DNA of 64,000 bases from Acidulodesulfobacterium sp021802425 (lineage in GTDB: Bacteria; SZUA-79; Acidulodesulfobacterales; Acidulodesulfobacteraceae): assembly GCA_021802425.1 (NCBI GenBank), contig JAJZXJ010000004.1, forward strand, positions 35,604 to 99,603. The letters run 5' to 3'. This document shows, piece after piece, positions 52,857 to 62,386 of this stretch (its first letter is position 1; each line of letters opens with the position of its first letter). Below the pieces are notes generated by a model. That model was not told the origin of the DNA. It saw nothing but the letters and a program-made list of their open reading frames with translations, and did no database searches. The position numbers were made by a program, and so were the translations under genes.

Positions 52857-53762
52857 ATGCCTAATAAGCCCGGCGGATATTGCGCAGAACAAGAACAGGA
52901 ACATAAATCTAATTGCTTAATATGCGGGCATCCTCTTGAATATCTGTCGTCCGCCGTTGAACTGACCTGTTTTTACTGCGGCAAAAAAGAAAAGGGGAGT
53001 ATCGTTTGTTCGTCGGATAGGTCTCATTACGTTTGCGACGACTGCCATAACCTATCTTCTTTCAATTATATAAAAGATTTTATATTATCTACGGAAGGCA
53101 AAAATCCTTTCGAAATTACATTCGATATTTTGGATAACCCAAACGTAACGGTGCCCATGTTGGGATGCCATCATGCTTATATTCTAACTGGTTCGGTTCT
53201 GGCTTCCTTAAAAAATCGGGGATATATACATATTTCCGGAGCCGATATCGAAGAAGCTTTTTACAGGCTCTCGAAGCAGGCAGTAGGCGGTTACTGTGGT
53301 TTAAGCGGAGTTTGCGGCATAGTTCCTGCGGGCGGCATCATATATTCGATTTTAACGGGTTCTGTCTGCGGCAAGGATAAAGAACAAAAAATAACTATGA
53401 AGATTACGGCTCTTCTTTCTAAAGCCGTATTCGATTTAACGGGACCTTCCTGCTGTAAGGCTTATCTTTTTAAAGCGCTGGAGGTACTCTCCGCAAGTCT
53501 TTACGAAGATTTTAACTTTCTTTTGATAGATAAAGATGTAGATATATCATGCAATTTCAAGGAACTGCATCCACATGGGTGTATGCAGGGAAAATGCCCT
53601 TATTTTGCCCTTTCTTATAACGTCAGCGTTGAAAGGTTAAAAGAAAATTTGAAAGATACGGCTATATCGCGGTCTTTCGAGGCCGCTCCCGTCGAAATAA
53701 GTTTGAAGTTAGGTAAATCCAGCCTTGAAAGCAATAACAATATACCTCCGGCTCCCTGCTGA
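52857..53762 (+). CDS. DUF5714-type Cys-rich protein
   Basis: The 301-residue protein has an N-terminal pair of zinc-ribbon-like motifs (CLICGHPLEY and CFYCGKKEKG), then SHYVCDDCH, the central LGCHHAYILTGSVLASL and GGYCGLSGVCGIVPAGG, and GPSCCKAYLFKAL near 215. This Cys pattern is that of DUF5714 proteins known from methanogens and anaerobic bacteria; the function is not established. Cys pairs suggest zinc or Fe-S binding. It is divergent from the SAM-riboswitch operon, with ~230 bases of AT-rich sequence before its start. Confidence 0.75.
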   Translation: MPNKPGGYCAEQEQEHKSNCLICGHPLEYLSSAVELTCFYCGKKEKGSIVCSSDRSHYVCDDCHNLSSFNYIKDFILSTEGKNPFEITFDILDNPNVTVPMLGCHHAYILTGSVLASLKNRGYIHISGADIEEAFYRLSKQAVGGYCGLSGVCGIVPAGGIIYSILTGSVCGKDKEQKITMKITALLSKAVFDLTGPSCCKAYLFKALEVLSASLYEDFNFLLIDKDVDISCNFKELHPHGCMQGKCPYFALSYNVSVERLKENLKDTAISRSFEAAPVEISLKLGKSSLESNNNIPPAPC

Positions 53763-53796
53763 AAGTAATATGCCTTAGGTTTTAAGGCCAATAAAT

Positions 53797-56700
53797 TTAT
53801 AACTTTGCGTATTTTTTCTTCATAAAAAGCCCGCCGTATATAACAGGAGCAAGCCACAGGGACATAAAAACGGATATTAACAAGCCTCCCATAACCGCAA
53901 CGGAAAGAGGCTTAAGGAGATCAGTGCCTCTTCCTATGCCTATAGCCAGCGGCAGAAAACCGAAAACATCCGCAAGCATAGTCATAAGTATCGGGCGGAG
54001 GCGTTCTCTGGCGGCAAGAAAAACAGACGACGGGCTTGGAGACGAATTAACCGCGCCGCTAATCTGCCTCGACCTTGCGAATATAAGAATTGCATTATTG
54101 GTGGAAATAGCAAAAACTAAAAGAATGCCGAGAAATGCCGTGCTGTCGAGTTCTATGCCTGTTATTAAAAGAGCGGCAAGCGCTCCGGCTCCCGACAGTG
54201 CAATAGCTATCATAGATGCGATTGCCGCGCGCTGGCTTGCGAACTGAAAACCGAAAAAAACAAAAATAAGAATCAGCGCAAAGGCAAGCATAACGGCCAT
54301 CTGCCTGAAGCTCTTTACCTGAGAGCGGTAATAGCCTCCGATAGATGCGGTAACCGACGGCGGAAGATGCATTGAACCTATAATAGAGCGCGCTTTAGCC
54401 GCGCCTGCCGAAAGCCCTTCTCCTTTAACCGGCTGAATGAAGATATAGGCATACGGAGCCATATTCTGGTGGGTTATAAAAGGGACGGCTTTTTTGACGC
54501 GTATTTTAGAAATATAATCCAATCTTGTATGCGTTCCGTTTTTAAGAGTAAAAGGCCAATTTTTTAGCTCCGGCAGGGAGGCGGATTTCTTTTCAAGAAA
54601 GACGCGCACGGGCAGTACCTGTTCGCCGTACAGCAAAAAACCGGCTTTCTGTCCCCATAGGAGTCTTTTGACTTTATCCGCTATAACGGGAGGCGATATG
54701 CCGTAAGCCGCCGCGTAATCGGACGGCGTCAGAGTTATTTCCGGTCCTGCCGAAGGAGATTTAAAATTGACGTATTGAAAATCGCCGGTTTTTCTTAATT
54801 TGCCTGCTAAAATTTTACCGTATTTTCTGAGCGCATTGGAACTTTTGCCGAAAAGCATGACTTCTAAAGGCGCATGGGAGCCGGATAAAAACCCGAGACG
54901 GTTTACCATAAGCTGCTGAAAATTAAGGGAGATAAGGTTAGGTGCCGCATTATAAAACTTATTATAAAGTTTCCTCATTATTTTTTCGGTGGTTTCGGTG
55001 CGGTTTCTTCTTAAAACTATCGTCAAATCGCCTTTGTTCGGCGTCGAATAAGGGTTGTCCAAGCTCCTGCCGACCACCAAGGAAACTATTTTTACGTTCG
55101 GGTTTTCTTTAGCGATACGCAGAAGATATTTTCCGGTTCTTTCGGTGCGGGCGACACTGCTTGCCACGGGAGTCCTGAATGGGACTACAAAAATCCCTTC
55201 GTCCCATTTCGGCAGAAAAGCCGTCCGCAGATAAAACAAAGAAAGTGCAATCGTGATTATCAACGTAAAAATCACGGGCAATGCAAGCCGCGGCGACCGC
55301 ATACCTTTGATGAGTATATAACCGTAAATTTTTCTAAGCCTGTTTTTTTTATAAATTTTACCGAAGGTGCCGCCGCTTTTTCTTTTTGCAAGTATTACGG
55401 TAAGTATCGGCGTAAGGGTTAAAGCCGTCAACTGCGACGTTATCAGCGCAATGACTATAGAAAGCGCCATTTGTTTAAAAAGGATGCCGAGCGTTCCGTG
55501 TATAAAGATAAGAGGTATAAAAACTATAGAAGACGTGATTGTCGCCGCAGTCATAAGCGGAAGTATTTTGCCGACCCGTTCAAGGGCTGATTCGTCCGCA
55601 TCGGTTTTTCCGCCCGTTTCTCCTTTCATTTTATGAAAACCTCTTTCCACGATAACAATCGCATGGTCTATCATGGCTCCTATCGAAGCGGTTAATCCGC
55701 CGAGCGTCATGATATTAAGACCGAAGCCTAAAACATTAAGAATAACGACCGTTAAAGATACCGAAACGGGTATCACTGCAAGGGCTATAAGAGCGCCGTC
55801 CATGCGCTTTAAAAATAAGAATACCACGAACAACGCTATTAAACCGCCGAGAATAAGCGCAATCCAGACGTCTTTAAGATTAGAATGGATAAGCCGGCTA
55901 GTATTGTAAACGGGAACTATTTTCAAACCTTTAGGCAGATGGCTGTTTAAAAATTTGATGCGGCGGCCGATATTTCCGGCAACTTTAACCGTATTTATAT
56001 TTAAATCCGGCATAATATCGATAATAAGGGTGTGGCGGTAACCGCTTACCGCCGCTTCGCGGATTAAAGGGGGAGGGCTTATATTTATAGCGCCCAAGGT
56101 TTTTAAGGGCAGAAGAGTATGCTTTACCGGAATCATAAGATTGGACAGGTCTTTTATATCCGCCGGACGCGGAGTGGTTGCGACTACGAACTGCTTATGA
56201 TATGCATCCAGCACTCCGGAAAAAAAAGGTCCCTGATACGACCGGAGTATTTTTACTACGCTTTCCGGACCGATATGATACTGGGCAAGGCGGAGCGGAT
56301 TTAAGTTTATTCCGACCTCGGGCCAGCCGCGTCCAGTTCCTTCAATCTGATAAATCCCTTTAACGGAGAGCAAAGCCGGTCTGATTTTAAAGGCAAAAAC
56401 CGACATCATATCGGAACTGTTATAACCCTGCCGGTTAGAAACAAGGGCATATTCGGCAAAAGGATATACGTTAGGGGACATCAGCCGGACGGTCATTTTA
56501 CTGCCGGGCGGCAGCGCCACCTGACTTAAACGGGACTCAAGCATTAAATAGGCTATGTGGGGTTTTATGTTCGATTCAAAATAAACGGTAATTTTAGATA
56601 TGCCGTTGCCCGTTTGGGAGCGGACGAGGCGGACGCCGGGTTCTCCTTCCGCCGCGGCTTCAAGAGGCTTAGTCGCCTGAACCAGCATAAATTTTACGGG

Positions 56701-56865
56701 AAGTCTGCCGCTGTGGACTAAAACGGAAATCCTTGGAAAATTGACGTCGGGGAAAATACTCTCCGGCATGTTGCGCGTATAAAACCAGCCGATGCCGATA
56801 ATCATTAAAGACAAAAGAATTATCGAAAACTTATTTTTTAAAAGAAAATTAAGATATCTTTTCAA
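53797..56865 (-). CDS. RND-family efflux pump, inner-membrane subunit
   Basis: The 1022-residue protein has the twelve-helix RND layout with two large periplasmic loops (about 30-330 and 560-860). The TM4 motif IGAMIDHAIVIVE resembles the heavy-metal or HME-type more than the HAE drug pumps (usually LVDDAIVVVEN). NMPESIFPDVNFPRI near the start is the usual first loop. Its start overlaps the adaptor gene stop by 4 bases, and the MFP and TolC genes precede it, so all three parts of a pump are present. Substrate unknown. G+C is visibly higher than in flanking genes. Confidence 0.9.
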   Translation of the reverse strand: MKRYLNFLLKNKFSIILLSLMIIGIGWFYTRNMPESIFPDVNFPRISVLVHSGRLPVKFMLVQATKPLEAAAEGEPGVRLVRSQTGNGISKITVYFESNIKPHIAYLMLESRLSQVALPPGSKMTVRLMSPNVYPFAEYALVSNRQGYNSSDMMSVFAFKIRPALLSVKGIYQIEGTGRGWPEVGINLNPLRLAQYHIGPESVVKILRSYQGPFFSGVLDAYHKQFVVATTPRPADIKDLSNLMIPVKHTLLPLKTLGAINISPPPLIREAAVSGYRHTLIIDIMPDLNINTVKVAGNIGRRIKFLNSHLPKGLKIVPVYNTSRLIHSNLKDVWIALILGGLIALFVVFLFLKRMDGALIALAVIPVSVSLTVVILNVLGFGLNIMTLGGLTASIGAMIDHAIVIVERGFHKMKGETGGKTDADESALERVGKILPLMTAATITSSIVFIPLIFIHGTLGILFKQMALSIVIALITSQLTALTLTPILTVILAKRKSGGTFGKIYKKNRLRKIYGYILIKGMRSPRLALPVIFTLIITIALSLFYLRTAFLPKWDEGIFVVPFRTPVASSVARTERTGKYLLRIAKENPNVKIVSLVVGRSLDNPYSTPNKGDLTIVLRRNRTETTEKIMRKLYNKFYNAAPNLISLNFQQLMVNRLGFLSGSHAPLEVMLFGKSSNALRKYGKILAGKLRKTGDFQYVNFKSPSAGPEITLTPSDYAAAYGISPPVIADKVKRLLWGQKAGFLLYGEQVLPVRVFLEKKSASLPELKNWPFTLKNGTHTRLDYISKIRVKKAVPFITHQNMAPYAYIFIQPVKGEGLSAGAAKARSIIGSMHLPPSVTASIGGYYRSQVKSFRQMAVMLAFALILIFVFFGFQFASQRAAIASMIAIALSGAGALAALLITGIELDSTAFLGILLVFAISTNNAILIFARSRQISGAVNSSPSPSSVFLAARERLRPILMTMLADVFGFLPLAIGIGRGTDLLKPLSVAVMGGLLISVFMSLWLAPVIYGGLFMKKKYAKL

Positions 56866-57848
56866 TGTTTTATCTCCACGGCAATACCGGATACAAGGTG
56901 CGTAACGGGATATATTATTACGGGTTCGCCTGCGTTAATATCTCCTTTAACGTACGCCTTGCCGTCTTCCCGTCCTATTACTTTTATTAAAATGGCTTGC
57001 GCTTTGTTATTTATTACGGCAAATACAAAAGTCTTGCCTTTAAGCATAACAACCGCTCTTTCAGGCAAAGAAAAGGCGGCGGTGGAAGGTTCTGCAAAAC
57101 GCAGTTTAACCCATTCGCCGGGGAATAAACGTGAATTTTCAGGCAAGTTTATATAAACCGGTACAAGGCCGTTATGGGCGGCATTGCCGCCGATTGAAAT
57201 TATCCTGCCGGTTTCCTTAATGCGCCCTTTTTTTATTCCGACCCGCATATTACTATAAAGATTAAAACTCTGAGAGGGCGTTACATATGTTTTTATCCAC
57301 GGCAATCCTTTGCCGTTTAACACGGCAACGGGGCTGGCCGCCGCAACTATTGCGCCGTCAGCCGTAAGATAATGCACGGTTCCTTTGAAACGTGAAATAA
57401 GGATGCCTTCGCGGTCAAGGGACTCAAGGGCGTGAAGAGACGAATATGCGTTGGACAGATTTAAAGCCGCCTGCTCCAGTGTTTTTTTTGCCGCAACCCC
57501 GTAATTAAATAGAAGTTTTTCTCTTTTAAACTTTATCTTTGCGTATTTTACCGCAGCCCGTGCCGAAATAATTTTTGCGTATAAGCCGGGACTTACGACT
57601 CTTGCGATAACCGTTCCGGCAGTTACGGATTTTGGGAAAGGAAAGGATTCTATCAGCCTTCCGGTAAAGGGAGCCGTAAAAACCTGTCTGCCGTTGCTGT
57701 GAACCTTTCCGGGCGATGTAATATTTTTTACCGCTATCGTTTTTTTCACATAGACGACTTTTACCGGCATTGCGGAACCGGCAAAGGCTAACGGTATGTT
57801 AATGCCGTAAATAATGCACAAGGACAAAATTAAAATTGCATTTTTCAT
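56862..57848 (-). CDS. RND periplasmic adaptor (membrane fusion protein)
   Basis: The 328-residue protein has a signal peptide (1-23), a lipoyl-like half (TAPFTGRLIESFPFP), a short helical hairpin (about 85-145) and beta-barrel and membrane-proximal domains. It links the RND pump to TolC. The hairpin is short and no metal-binding His/Met cluster is seen. Four-base overlaps at both ends show strong coupling with its neighbours. Confidence 0.87.
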   Translation of the reverse strand: MKNAILILSLCIIYGINIPLAFAGSAMPVKVVYVKKTIAVKNITSPGKVHSNGRQVFTAPFTGRLIESFPFPKSVTAGTVIARVVSPGLYAKIISARAAVKYAKIKFKREKLLFNYGVAAKKTLEQAALNLSNAYSSLHALESLDREGILISRFKGTVHYLTADGAIVAAASPVAVLNGKGLPWIKTYVTPSQSFNLYSNMRVGIKKGRIKETGRIISIGGNAAHNGLVPVYINLPENSRLFPGEWVKLRFAEPSTAAFSLPERAVVMLKGKTFVFAVINNKAQAILIKVIGREDGKAYVKGDINAGEPVIIYPVTHLVSGIAVEIKH

Positions 57849-59257
57849 AATTTTCCATCTCCGGACGGGATTATCCCCATATCTATATCCAGCTGAGAAA
57901 TTGCCAAATAAAGCTCGTTTACGGCTTTGGCGAGTTCCAAGCGCGATTTTATCCAGTTATTCTGCGCTTCCTGCAGTTCAAGAGCGTTAAAAGCCCCTGC
58001 TAGGTAACCTTCTTCCGTCATTTTAAAAACTTCCCCCGATTTTTTGACTAAAATTTTTGCTCCGTAAATTTTCTTTTTTGAGGCTGCCGCTCTGCCGTAA
58101 TCAATTGTCAGCCTTTTTTTTACGGACAATTTAACGGCGGATTCGGCGGATTTTAGCGCCATAAGCCTTTCATTCGCCGCATCGATATAACCTTTATGGA
58201 GTCCAAAATTATAAATAGGAACGTTCAGTATAACAAAAAACTGCCACCCCAGATTCGGGGCGTCGAAAGAATTTACGGTGTCCTCTCCGTATGCGGCACC
58301 GCCCTGAATACTCGGCAATCTTCCGGCTTTACTTATCGAAACGGATGCCTTTGCGGATTTAATTTCCGCCCGTGCGATTTTAATCAGGGGCTGTTTTTTT
58401 ACAGCCTTTGAAATTAGACTTTTTAAGGGGGGAATCCGGCGATATAAACCGGTGGAATCCGGAACGGGTATGAGCAAAGAAAGTTTTGCGGGATGAACAT
58501 TGCCGTAAAATATCTCCATTAAGAACATTCGTTCAAACGATTTTACTCCGGCTTTCAAAACTTCTAAATTAGTTTGAAGGTTGGACGTCATAAGCTCTGT
58601 TTGAACGACGTCGAAACGCGGAAGACTGCCGGCTTTATATCCTATTTTTGCGGCAGTTAAAATTTTTTTCGCGCCGTCTAAAGCTTTTCGTTCTATTTTT
58701 ATTTCGTTTTTTAACAGAATTAGTCCGTAAAAATATTGCGTTATACGGGCGGCTGTGAAAAGGCGCGCCAAACGCAATTTGTATTCCGCAACTTTAAGAT
58801 TATTTCCCGCAAGCGAAATTTCGCCGTAGATTTTCGGGTTAAATATGGGAACGGTTAAATCTACCTGTCCGATTAATTCCCTCGCACCGTTGGCAGAGGC
58901 GAACACGGGATATCCGTTTTTCGTCCTTGTCCATATCCCTCCGGCATTAACGGCGATATCCGGCAGTAAACCGGCATAAGCCGCTTTTTTTAAGTCCATT
59001 TTTTCGGATATTATGTGCTCGGCTTTCAAAACATTTCCCTGCCTCGACAAAGCTCTTTTAATAGCCGATGCTAAAGATATTTTAATTCTGTCCGGTGCGG
59101 AAGGCGGGGTGTTACCGACGGTTAAACCGGCACCGGCAGGCGGACTTGCGGCATACGCCGTTTTGACGGCATTTAATCGGATTAAAGTTAAATAGTTAAA
59201 TAAACAGTTTGCAATAATTAATAAAAAAACCGTTTTTATATAAGTTTTTATAGCCAT
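57845..59257 (-). CDS. TolC-family outer-membrane efflux protein
   Basis: The 470-residue protein has an N-terminal signal sequence (about 1-35), a Pro-rich linker, and the two TolC repeats with long helical parts (KISLASAIKRALSRQGNVLKAE, and VKKQPLIKIARAEIKSAKASV, here in part). It forms the outer duct of the efflux pump encoded downstream. First gene of the three-gene pump operon. Confidence 0.88.
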   Translation of the reverse strand: MAIKTYIKTVFLLIIANCLFNYLTLIRLNAVKTAYAASPPAGAGLTVGNTPPSAPDRIKISLASAIKRALSRQGNVLKAEHIISEKMDLKKAAYAGLLPDIAVNAGGIWTRTKNGYPVFASANGARELIGQVDLTVPIFNPKIYGEISLAGNNLKVAEYKLRLARLFTAARITQYFYGLILLKNEIKIERKALDGAKKILTAAKIGYKAGSLPRFDVVQTELMTSNLQTNLEVLKAGVKSFERMFLMEIFYGNVHPAKLSLLIPVPDSTGLYRRIPPLKSLISKAVKKQPLIKIARAEIKSAKASVSISKAGRLPSIQGGAAYGEDTVNSFDAPNLGWQFFVILNVPIYNFGLHKGYIDAANERLMALKSAESAVKLSVKKRLTIDYGRAAASKKKIYGAKILVKKSGEVFKMTEEGYLAGAFNALELQEAQNNWIKSRLELAKAVNELYLAISQLDIDMGIIPSGDGKL

Positions 59258-59273
59258 GCCGCTGTTTTTCTCA

Positions 59274-59501
59274 TCAATCGTTTATTACGACTATTTTATT
59301 CTTAGACTTTAAGCCGGTTTTTATCGTAATTTTATTTTTAGGTTTATCGTAAATTGCGGCGATTTTTCTTATGACTGCTTCGTTTGCTTTGTTTTCGGCC
59401 GGATGTTCTTTGATTGAAATTTTCAGCGTTCCATTCCCGAGTATTTCATAATTTTCCGTTTTTGAACCTGTTTTTACGGCAACCGAAATTATTTTTTGCA
59501 T
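59274..59501 (-). CDS. DUF167 (YggU-type) protein
   Basis: The 75-residue protein has the DUF167 core VAVKTGSKTEN, LKISIKEHPAENKANEAVIRKIA and the closing KITIKTGLKSKNKIVVI (each in part). The small fold is conserved in bacteria, archaea and eukaryotes, and its function is unknown. It lies 16 bases upstream of the TolC gene on the same strand and may share its transcript. Confidence 0.85.
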   Translation of the reverse strand: MQKIISVAVKTGSKTENYEILGNGTLKISIKEHPAENKANEAVIRKIAAIYDKPKNKITIKTGLKSKNKIVVIND

Positions 59502-59742
59502 AAAAATTTAATGAAAGATATAATAATGCATTATTATATAGAATGTGGTCTAATTATGCAACTTTAATCCTTGTAATAGAAAATATTTAGATGTTTCTTT
59601 TATATGTAATCCGGTGTTCGTATAACTTAAAGCCATTTTAACTGTTTCTATCGGCAATTTTGGGTTAAGTTTATAATTATATTAATAATTATAAATATAT
59701 AAAATATAGCAATGTTGCTTATAATGAAAAATACATTATATT

Positions 59743-60759
59743 ATGGACGGGTATAACAATAAAAACCGTAATAACGAGTTTTATATACAGTGGCATTTTA
59801 TAGATTCCTGCAATCTAAGGTGCAGCCATTGTTATCAAAAAGATTATAACCACAAAGAGATAGATTTTAATATGCTTAAATCTATTTTTTTAAAAATAGA
59901 CGAAGCTATGTCGAAATGGGGAATGGGTTGTTTTATTTCGCTGACCGGCGGGGAGCCTTTTTTAAAACCGGAAGGGCTTTTTTATTTAATGGATTTAATA
60001 GAAAAATCGGATAATTTTAAAAAATTTGCGATATTGACCAACGGCACATTGATCGACTACCGCATAATAAGCAAAATTAAGGATTATAAAAAACTTTCCG
60101 AAATTCAAGTATCCTTGGATGGACACGATGAAAAAACGCATGATAATATAAGAGGTGCGGGAACATTTTTAGAGGCGGTCGAATCTATTCGAAAACTTAA
60201 AAATGCCGGCATTAAAACATCGGTGATGTTTACCCTCCATAAAAAAAATATAGGGTCTGCCGTCAAGATGCTTGCTCTTGCGGATTCCTTAAAAGTGGAC
60301 GCTCTGACAGTGGAGCGGATGACGACTATGAGCGAAGCCGAAAAGGAGGAATTTTTTATAGATGCCCCGGAATTAAAAAAAGTTTACTCCGATGTTTATT
60401 GTAAAGCGAAAAAGGAATTATCGGGCAAGGATACCAAACTCGTAACATCGAGGCCGCTGTGGAACCTGATAGACGAGAATATCGGCGGTTATTGTCCCGT
60501 CGGGTTTTCTTCCATTTGCGTCATGCATGACGGGACATTGCTGCCGTGCAGAAGGCTTTACCTGCCGCTCGGCAACATACTGACCGACGGGCTTTTCAAG
60601 GTATGGTATAATTCGGATATTTTATGGGAAATGAGAAAAAGGGATGATAGAAATGAATGTTCGAGCTGCGCCCATATCGAAAGGTGCGGCGGATGCAAAG
60701 CCATAAGTTATTACCATAATAAAGATTTAAACACAAAAGACCCGCAGTGCTGGATATAG
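59743..60759 (+). CDS. Radical SAM/SPASM-domain protein
   Basis: The 338-residue enzyme has the radical SAM motif CNLRCSHC (about 23-30), the SAM-binding SLTGGEPFLKP, and a C-terminal SPASM region with several Cys: GGYCPVGFSSICV, LLPCRRLYLPLGN, CSSCAHIERCGGC and a last PQCW. SPASM enzymes bind extra 4Fe-4S clusters and often modify peptides or act in haem d1/alternative haem pathways. It is followed after 14 bases by a PqqD-like gene, the classic RiPP recognition partner. No precursor peptide is obvious in 59502-59742 or downstream. Confidence 0.88.
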   Translation: MDGYNNKNRNNEFYIQWHFIDSCNLRCSHCYQKDYNHKEIDFNMLKSIFLKIDEAMSKWGMGCFISLTGGEPFLKPEGLFYLMDLIEKSDNFKKFAILTNGTLIDYRIISKIKDYKKLSEIQVSLDGHDEKTHDNIRGAGTFLEAVESIRKLKNAGIKTSVMFTLHKKNIGSAVKMLALADSLKVDALTVERMTTMSEAEKEEFFIDAPELKKVYSDVYCKAKKELSGKDTKLVTSRPLWNLIDENIGGYCPVGFSSICVMHDGTLLPCRRLYLPLGNILTDGLFKVWYNSDILWEMRKRDDRNECSSCAHIERCGGCKAISYYHNKDLNTKDPQCWI

Positions 60760-60773
60760 AGGAAAATTAAAAA

Positions 60774-61040
60774 ATGAGAATATTAAAACTTTCGGATAAT
60801 GTCAGTTTAAAACAGTATCAGGAAAAATATATGCTTTTTGATAATCTTAACGGAAATATATATAAACTTAACCGGCTTTCTTACGAAATATTATTATTGT
60901 GCGACGGGAAGAGCACGGACGAAGATATAATAAACAATATAATAAATAATTTTGCCGTTTCTGCGGAAAAGGCGGCAAAAGACTTTGACGATATAATAAA
61001 TATGCTTTTAGACAAACAATATGTGCTGAATATTATTTAA
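60774..61040 (+). CDS. PqqD-like peptide chaperone (RiPP recognition element)
   Basis: The 88-residue protein has the winged-helix PqqD pattern: YMLFDNLNGNIYKLNRLSYEIL, LCDGKSTDEDII, then DFDDIINMLLDKQYVL. PqqD proteins bind the leader of a precursor peptide and present it to a radical SAM/SPASM enzyme. It is directly downstream of such an enzyme. The partner peptide is not identified. Confidence 0.83.
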   Translation: MRILKLSDNVSLKQYQEKYMLFDNLNGNIYKLNRLSYEILLLCDGKSTDEDIINNIINNFAVSAEKAAKDFDDIINMLLDKQYVLNII

Positions 61041-61146
61041 TTTATGCTATACCCTCCATGTCGATTTAATTTGACTTTATATTAGCTATAAGGTTTATAA
61101 TTATAATATAAAGAAAGATTAATCAAAAAAGACCGGAGTCAAAAAA

Positions 61147-61353
61147 ATGCCTATTTATCAGTATAAATGCCAAAAGTGCGGCAAGGATTTCGAAGTTTAT
61201 CAGAGCAAGCTTTCCGAATTTTACCGGAAAATCGTTAAAACAAAGAAAGAGGCGCAATGCCCATCCTGTAAAACCGAAGACGTTATTCTTGCAAAGAAGG
61301 TTGAACTTAAGGAAGCGGTTGCCTGCGGCAAAACAGGCGGCGGTTTCGGGTGA
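61147..61353 (+). CDS. Small FmdB-type zinc-ribbon protein with Gly-rich tail
   Basis: The 68-residue protein begins MPIYQYKCQKCGKDFEVYQ, has CPSCK near 43 and ends in VACGKTGGGFG. The first part is the FmdB zinc ribbon. Position after the radical SAM and PqqD genes makes it a possible substrate or a chance neighbour; nothing shows which. AAAAAGACCGGAGT precedes the ATG. Confidence 0.75.
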   Translation: MPIYQYKCQKCGKDFEVYQSKLSEFYRKIVKTKKEAQCPSCKTEDVILAKKVELKEAVACGKTGGGFG

Positions 61354-61507
61354 GGCACATAAAACAGGCAGGTTGCCCCGGATTTTTTAAGTTCGTCCGC
61401 AAGAAACTAAGGTAAAGTTAAATTAAGAGGGTGGAGGTCTGCGCCTGTTTAAAAATTATAATTATATAACCATAGTTTAATTTATTTATTAAAACGGGAG
61501 GTTTTAT

Positions 61508-61629
61508 ATGGCAAAAGTTGCTATTATAGTTCTGGAAGGAACCGAGCTTAAAGAATCGGTTGCAAAGATAAGGCATGCCATGATATACTCAAAAGAAATC
61601 AAGGCGGAAGGAAATGAAATAATCCTTAT
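61508..61629 (+). CDS. DsrE-like protein, N-terminal part cut by an assembly gap
   Basis: Forty residues are visible, MAKVAIIVLEGTELKESVAKIRHAM onward (in part), matching the start of DsrE/DsrF-like sulfur-transfer proteins. GGGAGG precedes the ATG. The gene is interrupted by 100 N and does not belong to the coding sequence after the gap. Confidence 0.55.
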
Positions 61630-61729
61630 NNNNNNNNNNNNNNNNNNNNNNNNNNNNNNNNNNNNNNNNNNNNNNNNNNNNNNNNNNNNNNNNNNNNNNN
61701 NNNNNNNNNNNNNNNNNNNNNNNNNNNNN
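61630..61729. other. Assembly gap (100 N)
   Basis: Exactly 100 N. The frame is open across the N run only by chance; the protein families on the two sides differ. Confidence 0.98.
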
Positions 61730-62239
61730 GTGGCAGATTTTATAAAATCCGCGTGGGTAATGCGGATAAGCGGCATCGTCGTCATTCTTATGGGTTTATA
61801 TATCGCGGGGATTTTAAACAAGCTTAAAATATTTTCGTTTTTAAACAGGGATGTCCAATTTAATTTGAAAAATAAGCCTGCGGGCATTATCGGCTCCGCC
61901 GTAATCGGCGCAATATTCGCGGGGGCATGGACGCCGTGCATAGGCCCCATACTTGCCTCAATTCTTTTTATAAGCGCCACGCTTCATAATTCGCTCGAAG
62001 GCGGCTTTCTTCTATTTACATATTCCATGGGTCTTGCCGTTCCTTTTTTTATAAGCGCAGTCTCGTTAAATCTGTTCTTCACCGCATTCAAAAGATTTAA
62101 AAAATATATCCGGACAATCCAGATAATAAGCGGAGTTCTTCTGATTGCCGTCGGGATTTTGATATTTTTCAACTATTTATCGATTATATCGTTATACTTC
62201 GGCAACGCCTTTCATTACAACATACCTTATAACGGCTGA
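61730..62239 (+). CDS. CcdA/DsbD-type membrane protein, C-terminal part
   Basis: About 169 residues after the gap hold four or five membrane helices with GAIFAGAWTPCIGPILASIL, the Cys-containing second half of CcdA. Such proteins carry electrons from thioredoxin across the inner membrane for cytochrome c or disulfide reduction. The second half's redox Cys is in WTPCIGP. The N-terminal half with the other Cys lies in the gap. Confidence 0.85.
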   Translation: MADFIKSAWVMRISGIVVILMGLYIAGILNKLKIFSFLNRDVQFNLKNKPAGIIGSAVIGAIFAGAWTPCIGPILASILFISATLHNSLEGGFLLFTYSMGLAVPFFISAVSLNLFFTAFKRFKKYIRTIQIISGVLLIAVGILIFFNYLSIISLYFGNAFHYNIPYNG

Positions 62240-62386
62240 TAAAGACAACTTTGTCTTGACGATTATCTGGATAGAACCGTCAAAAATGCCCTGCCTACGG
62301 GTTCTGAATTATACCAGAAAAAAATAACAAAAATACTTGACTCTTGATTTATAGTCTGCAGTATATATATGATTATTTATAGGCAA

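Noticed and set aside
62240..62345. Inverted repeats after the ccdA fragment as a terminator
   Set aside because: Pairing is long but imperfect and no T run follows on the plus strand.
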